Source: Saccharopolyspora dendranthemae (GTDB lineage: Bacteria > Actinomycetota > Actinomycetes > Mycobacteriales > Pseudonocardiaceae). Taken from it: a stretch of DNA of 64,000 nt. The notes beneath the pieces are model-generated. The model worked only from the letters and a program-made list of their open reading frames with translations, did not search any database and had not been told where the DNA came from. The stretch is from contig NZ_VIWX01000006.1 in assembly GCF_007829955.1 (NCBI RefSeq), forward strand, positions 62,001 through 126,000, in the 5' to 3' direction. Shown piece by piece: positions 61,915 to 64,000 of the stretch (positions within the stretch are counted from its first letter, which is position 1; every line of letters begins with the position of its first letter). Position numbers and translations under genes: made by a program.

Positions 61915-62547
61915 GTGCGCTTCGTGCTTGCTTCCGCCTCGCCCGCCCGGCTGTCCGTGCTCCGCTCGGCCGGGATCGACCCGCTGGTGAAGGTCTCGGG
62001 CGTGGACGAGGACGCGGTGACCGCGTCGCTGACCGACCCCGCGCCCGCTGAGCTGGTCACCGCGCTGGCGCAGGCCAAGGCCGAGGCGGTCGCGGCCGAG
62101 CTCACCGGCTCCGAGCCCGATGCGGTGATCGTCGGGTGCGACTCGATGCTGCTGATGGCGGGCGGGGAGATCGTCGGCAAGCCCGGGACGCCGGAGGTCG
62201 CGGCCCAGCGGTGGGCGCAGAACTCGGGCACCAGCGGTGAGCTGCTCACCGGGCACGCGGTCCTGCGGCTGCGCGACGGCGCCGTCACCGACCGGACCGC
62301 AGGTCATCTGAGCACGACGGTCCGCTTCGGCGCTCCGACCGAGGCCGAGATCGACGCGTACGTCGCCACCGGCGAGCCGCTGCACGTGGCGGGCGGTTTC
62401 ACGCTGGAGGGCTTCGGCGGGTGGTTCATCGAGGGCGTCGACGGCGACCCGTCGAGCGTCCTCGGCATCAGCCTCCCCCTCACCCGGAGGCTCCTCTCCG
62501 ACCTCGGCCTCACCATCACCCACCTCTGGAACCACCCCACCCGGTAG
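61915..62547 (+). CDS. maf: Nucleoside triphosphate pyrophosphatase, Maf family
   Basis: Hydrolyses non-canonical or UTP/TTP-type nucleotides. 210 residues. LASASPARLSVLRSAG is the N-terminal signature, VIVGCDSMLLM carries the catalytic Asp, and GGFTLEGFGGWFIEGVDGD the C-terminal motif. GTG start. Divergent from birA with 104 bp between; an 82-bp repeat begins 30 bp after its stop. Matches Rv3282. Confidence 0.93.
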   Translation: MRFVLASASPARLSVLRSAGIDPLVKVSGVDEDAVTASLTDPAPAELVTALAQAKAEAVAAELTGSEPDAVIVGCDSMLLMAGGEIVGKPGTPEVAAQRWAQNSGTSGELLTGHAVLRLRDGAVTDRTAGHLSTTVRFGAPTEAEIDAYVATGEPLHVAGGFTLEGFGGWFIEGVDGDPSSVLGISLPLTRRLLSDLGLTITHLWNHPTR

Positions 62548-62979
62548 CCCGCACCACGTAGCCCCCACCACGTCCGGCTGAAATCCCAGTTTTAGTCATA
62601 ACTGAGCCGACATTTCGGACATGATCATGGCTCGGTTTGGACTAAAACTGGGACTTGCCGCGCAGTGCGATGCCGACATCGGGGTGAAGCGCGGCACAGA
62701 ACGGGCACCTTCGGGACTTTTTCCCTCGTTCGAGTGGTTATTTTGAGTCGCTATGCCAGTTCCGCGACGGTGGTTCCTGACCTCTCGCCTGCACGTCGAC
62801 CTTCGACGGCAGGCCAGCTGCGTCTGTCGCTGATCTCCTCCGGCACGAGCTGAAGCCCTCGCTCGGCCGCTCGTCCCCCGGCGCACCCGCCGCCCCGGCG
62901 CTCACCCGCGGCGCTCGTGCCGCCCAGCGCTCATCACGCCCATCGGGGCACCCATCCTTCACGTCTCCAGGAGATCCCT
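62548..62979 (+). promoter_or_regulatory. 432-bp intergenic region upstream of the symporter
   Basis: Holds repeat copy C at 62578-62659 and then about 320 bp without a convincing gene. Around 62718-62755 the sequence is locally AT-richer (TTTTTCCC, GGTTATTTTGAG), the likeliest promoter area. CAGGAGAT at 62969-62976 is the ribosome-binding site of the symporter gene. Confidence 0.4.
62578..62659 (+). repeat. 82-bp element with inverted ends, copy C
   Basis: Same orientation as copy B. The matching core runs from TCCCAGTTTTAGTC (62584-62597) to GACTAAAACTGGGA (62640-62653); the outermost bases of both arms have diverged. The centre agrees with copy A, including CATGATCATGG, apart from GGACAT for GGGCAT. 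It starts 30 bp after the maf stop codon. Confidence 0.85.
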
Positions 62980-64000
62980 GTGTCCGACAACGCCGGGCGG
63001 TTACGCCTGCGCTTCAACCCGAAGCTGTTCGCCGTCGCCGTGCTCGCCTCGCTCGTGCTCGGCGCGCTGCTCGGCTGGGTCGCCAAGCAGACCGGAGCCG
63101 ACTGGCTGATCACGACCCTGGACACCATCGGCTCCACGTTCACCAAGCTGCTGAGCTTCACCGTGCTGCCGCTGATCTTCACCGCGATCGTGGTGGGCAT
63201 CAACAGCCTGCGCGGGCTCGGAGGCGGCCGAACCGCCGCCCGGCTCGGCGGGAAGACCGCGCTGTGGTTCGCGATCACCTCGCTGATCGCGGTGCTGATC
63301 GGCCTCGCGGTCGGCGGGCTGTTCCAGCCCGGTCGCGGGCTGCTCATCGAGCCCGATCCCGAGAAGCTGCAGGCGATCGGCCAGAAGACCCAGGGCTCCT
63401 GGCTGGACCTGCTCAACGGCCTGGTCCCGGACAACCTGATCAGCGCCTTCGCCGAGGGCGAGACACTGCAGGTGGTGTTCGTGTCGCTGATCATCGGCGC
63501 CGCCACCTACAGCCTCGGCGACAAGGCCGCGCCGTTCGTGGCGTTCAACAAGGCCGCCTTCGAGGTGATCCAGCGCGTGCTGGGCTGGATCATCCGGCTG
63601 GCCCCGCTGGGCACCCTGGGCCTGATCGGCAACGCCGTGGCGACCTACGGCAACGAGTTCTTCCTGCCGCTGGTCAAGCTGATCGGCTCCACCTACGTCG
63701 CCTGCCTGCTGGTGCTGTTCGCGGTCTACCCGCTGCTGCTGGCGCTGGTCGCCAAGGTCAGCCCCGCCCGGTTCTTCGCCAAGTCGTGGACGGTGCTGCA
63801 GTTCGCGTTCGCCTCCCGCTCCTCCGGCGCGAGCCTGCCGATGACCCGCCAGGCGGCGGAGAACCTCGGCGTTCCGCCGTCCTACGCGAGCTTCGCGGTC
63901 CCGCTGGCCAGCACCACCAAGATGGACGGCTGCGCGGCGGTCTACCCGGCCATCGGATCGCTGTTCATCGCGAACCTCTTCGGCATCCACCTCGGACCGC
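62980..64000 (+). CDS. Dicarboxylate/amino acid:cation symporter, DAACS family (partial)
   Basis: 340 residues visible, cut by the right edge. Several hydrophobic helices; FASRSSGASLPMTRQAAENLG is the serine-rich re-entrant loop region (RSSGASLP) of GltP/DctA proteins, and ASTTKMDGCAAVYPAIGS the MDGTA-like TM7 block, here MDGCA. It imports a C4-dicarboxylate or acidic amino acid with protons or sodium. GTG at 62980 with CAGGAGAT about 4-11 nt upstream. The gene starts 432 bp after maf. Confidence 0.9.
   Translation, partial: MSDNAGRLRLRFNPKLFAVAVLASLVLGALLGWVAKQTGADWLITTLDTIGSTFTKLLSFTVLPLIFTAIVVGINSLRGLGGGRTAARLGGKTALWFAITSLIAVLIGLAVGGLFQPGRGLLIEPDPEKLQAIGQKTQGSWLDLLNGLVPDNLISAFAEGETLQVVFVSLIIGAATYSLGDKAAPFVAFNKAAFEVIQRVLGWIIRLAPLGTLGLIGNAVATYGNEFFLPLVKLIGSTYVACLLVLFAVYPLLLALVAKVSPARFFAKSWTVLQFAFASRSSGASLPMTRQAAENLGVPPSYASFAVPLASTTKMDGCAAVYPAIGSLFIANLFGIHLGP

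Noticed and set aside
7263..62659. Reading the 82-bp copies as a CRISPR or phage attachment system
   Set aside because: Only three copies, about 26-29 kb apart, with no spacers, cas genes, integrase or phage genes.
62596..62886. Minus-strand frame of 96 codons upstream of the symporter
   Set aside because: Starts in low-complexity sequence and runs into repeat copy C; no ribosome-binding site or family.

Overview
The window is high-GC actinobacterial chromosome with strong G/C at third codon positions, many GTG starts and long antisense shadow frames. Gene content (MtrAB-LpqB, WhiB2, F420 biosynthesis, the decaprenyl-linked rhamnosyl pathway, LCP ligases) and gene order match the mycobacterial stretch from lpqB to maf (Rv3244c to Rv3282 in M. 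tuberculosis). The lack of mycolate genes, the extra glycosyltransferases and the protein families present suggest Pseudonocardiaceae, plausibly Saccharopolyspora or a relative. That placement is inference.

Layout. 1-4.3 kb: lpqB (cut by the left edge), mtrB, mtrA and tmk on the minus strand. 4.5-10 kb: a membrane protein with an interrupted alpha/beta-hydrolase domain, an amino-acid permease and a cation-diffusion transporter. 10-17.7 kb: manA, a SIS-like gene, a Trm112-like gene and manB in one operon, then a DUF3499 gene, a zincin-fold relic, a large membrane protein and whiB2. 18.2-22 kb: an M50 protease and the fbiA-fbiB-nudix operon. 22-25.8 kb: an orphan antitoxin with a truncated toxin, a DNA glycosylase, manC, a small unknown gene and wbbL.

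25.8-37.5 kb is the accessory part, inserted between wbbL and rmlD. It holds five glycosyltransferase genes, one of them a GT2-GT4 fusion, and a compact operon encoding a ketosynthase-ACP protein with no acyltransferase, a stand-alone adenylation domain and an FAD oxidoreductase. 37.5-48 kb returns to conserved cell-envelope and purine genes: rmlD, rmlB, two LCP proteins flanking a DUF4232 lipoprotein, a TIGR03089 gene, a thioesterase, purE, purK and a GGDEF-like gene. 48-64 kb: an ECF sigma factor fused to a zinc-finger, a membrane span and a long extracellular region; GtrA; a two-component system; hisN; a DUF2339 membrane protein; a TNT-type toxin with immunity gene; MaoC; CbiZ; an HMG-CoA lyase-like enzyme; a PH-domain protein; birA; maf; and a dicarboxylate-type symporter cut by the right edge.

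Structures not explained by genes: three copies of an 82-bp element with inverted-repeat ends (7263, 33816, 62578), each just downstream of a plus-strand gene; a second repeat of about 70 bp upstream of mtrB and of the TIGR03089 gene; and a short GGGAACCTTCCTGTCAC-like repeat concentrated at 27-31 kb, whose 41.4-kb copy forms a perfect 16-bp hairpin. No tRNA, rRNA, CRISPR array, complete insertion sequence or origin was seen.
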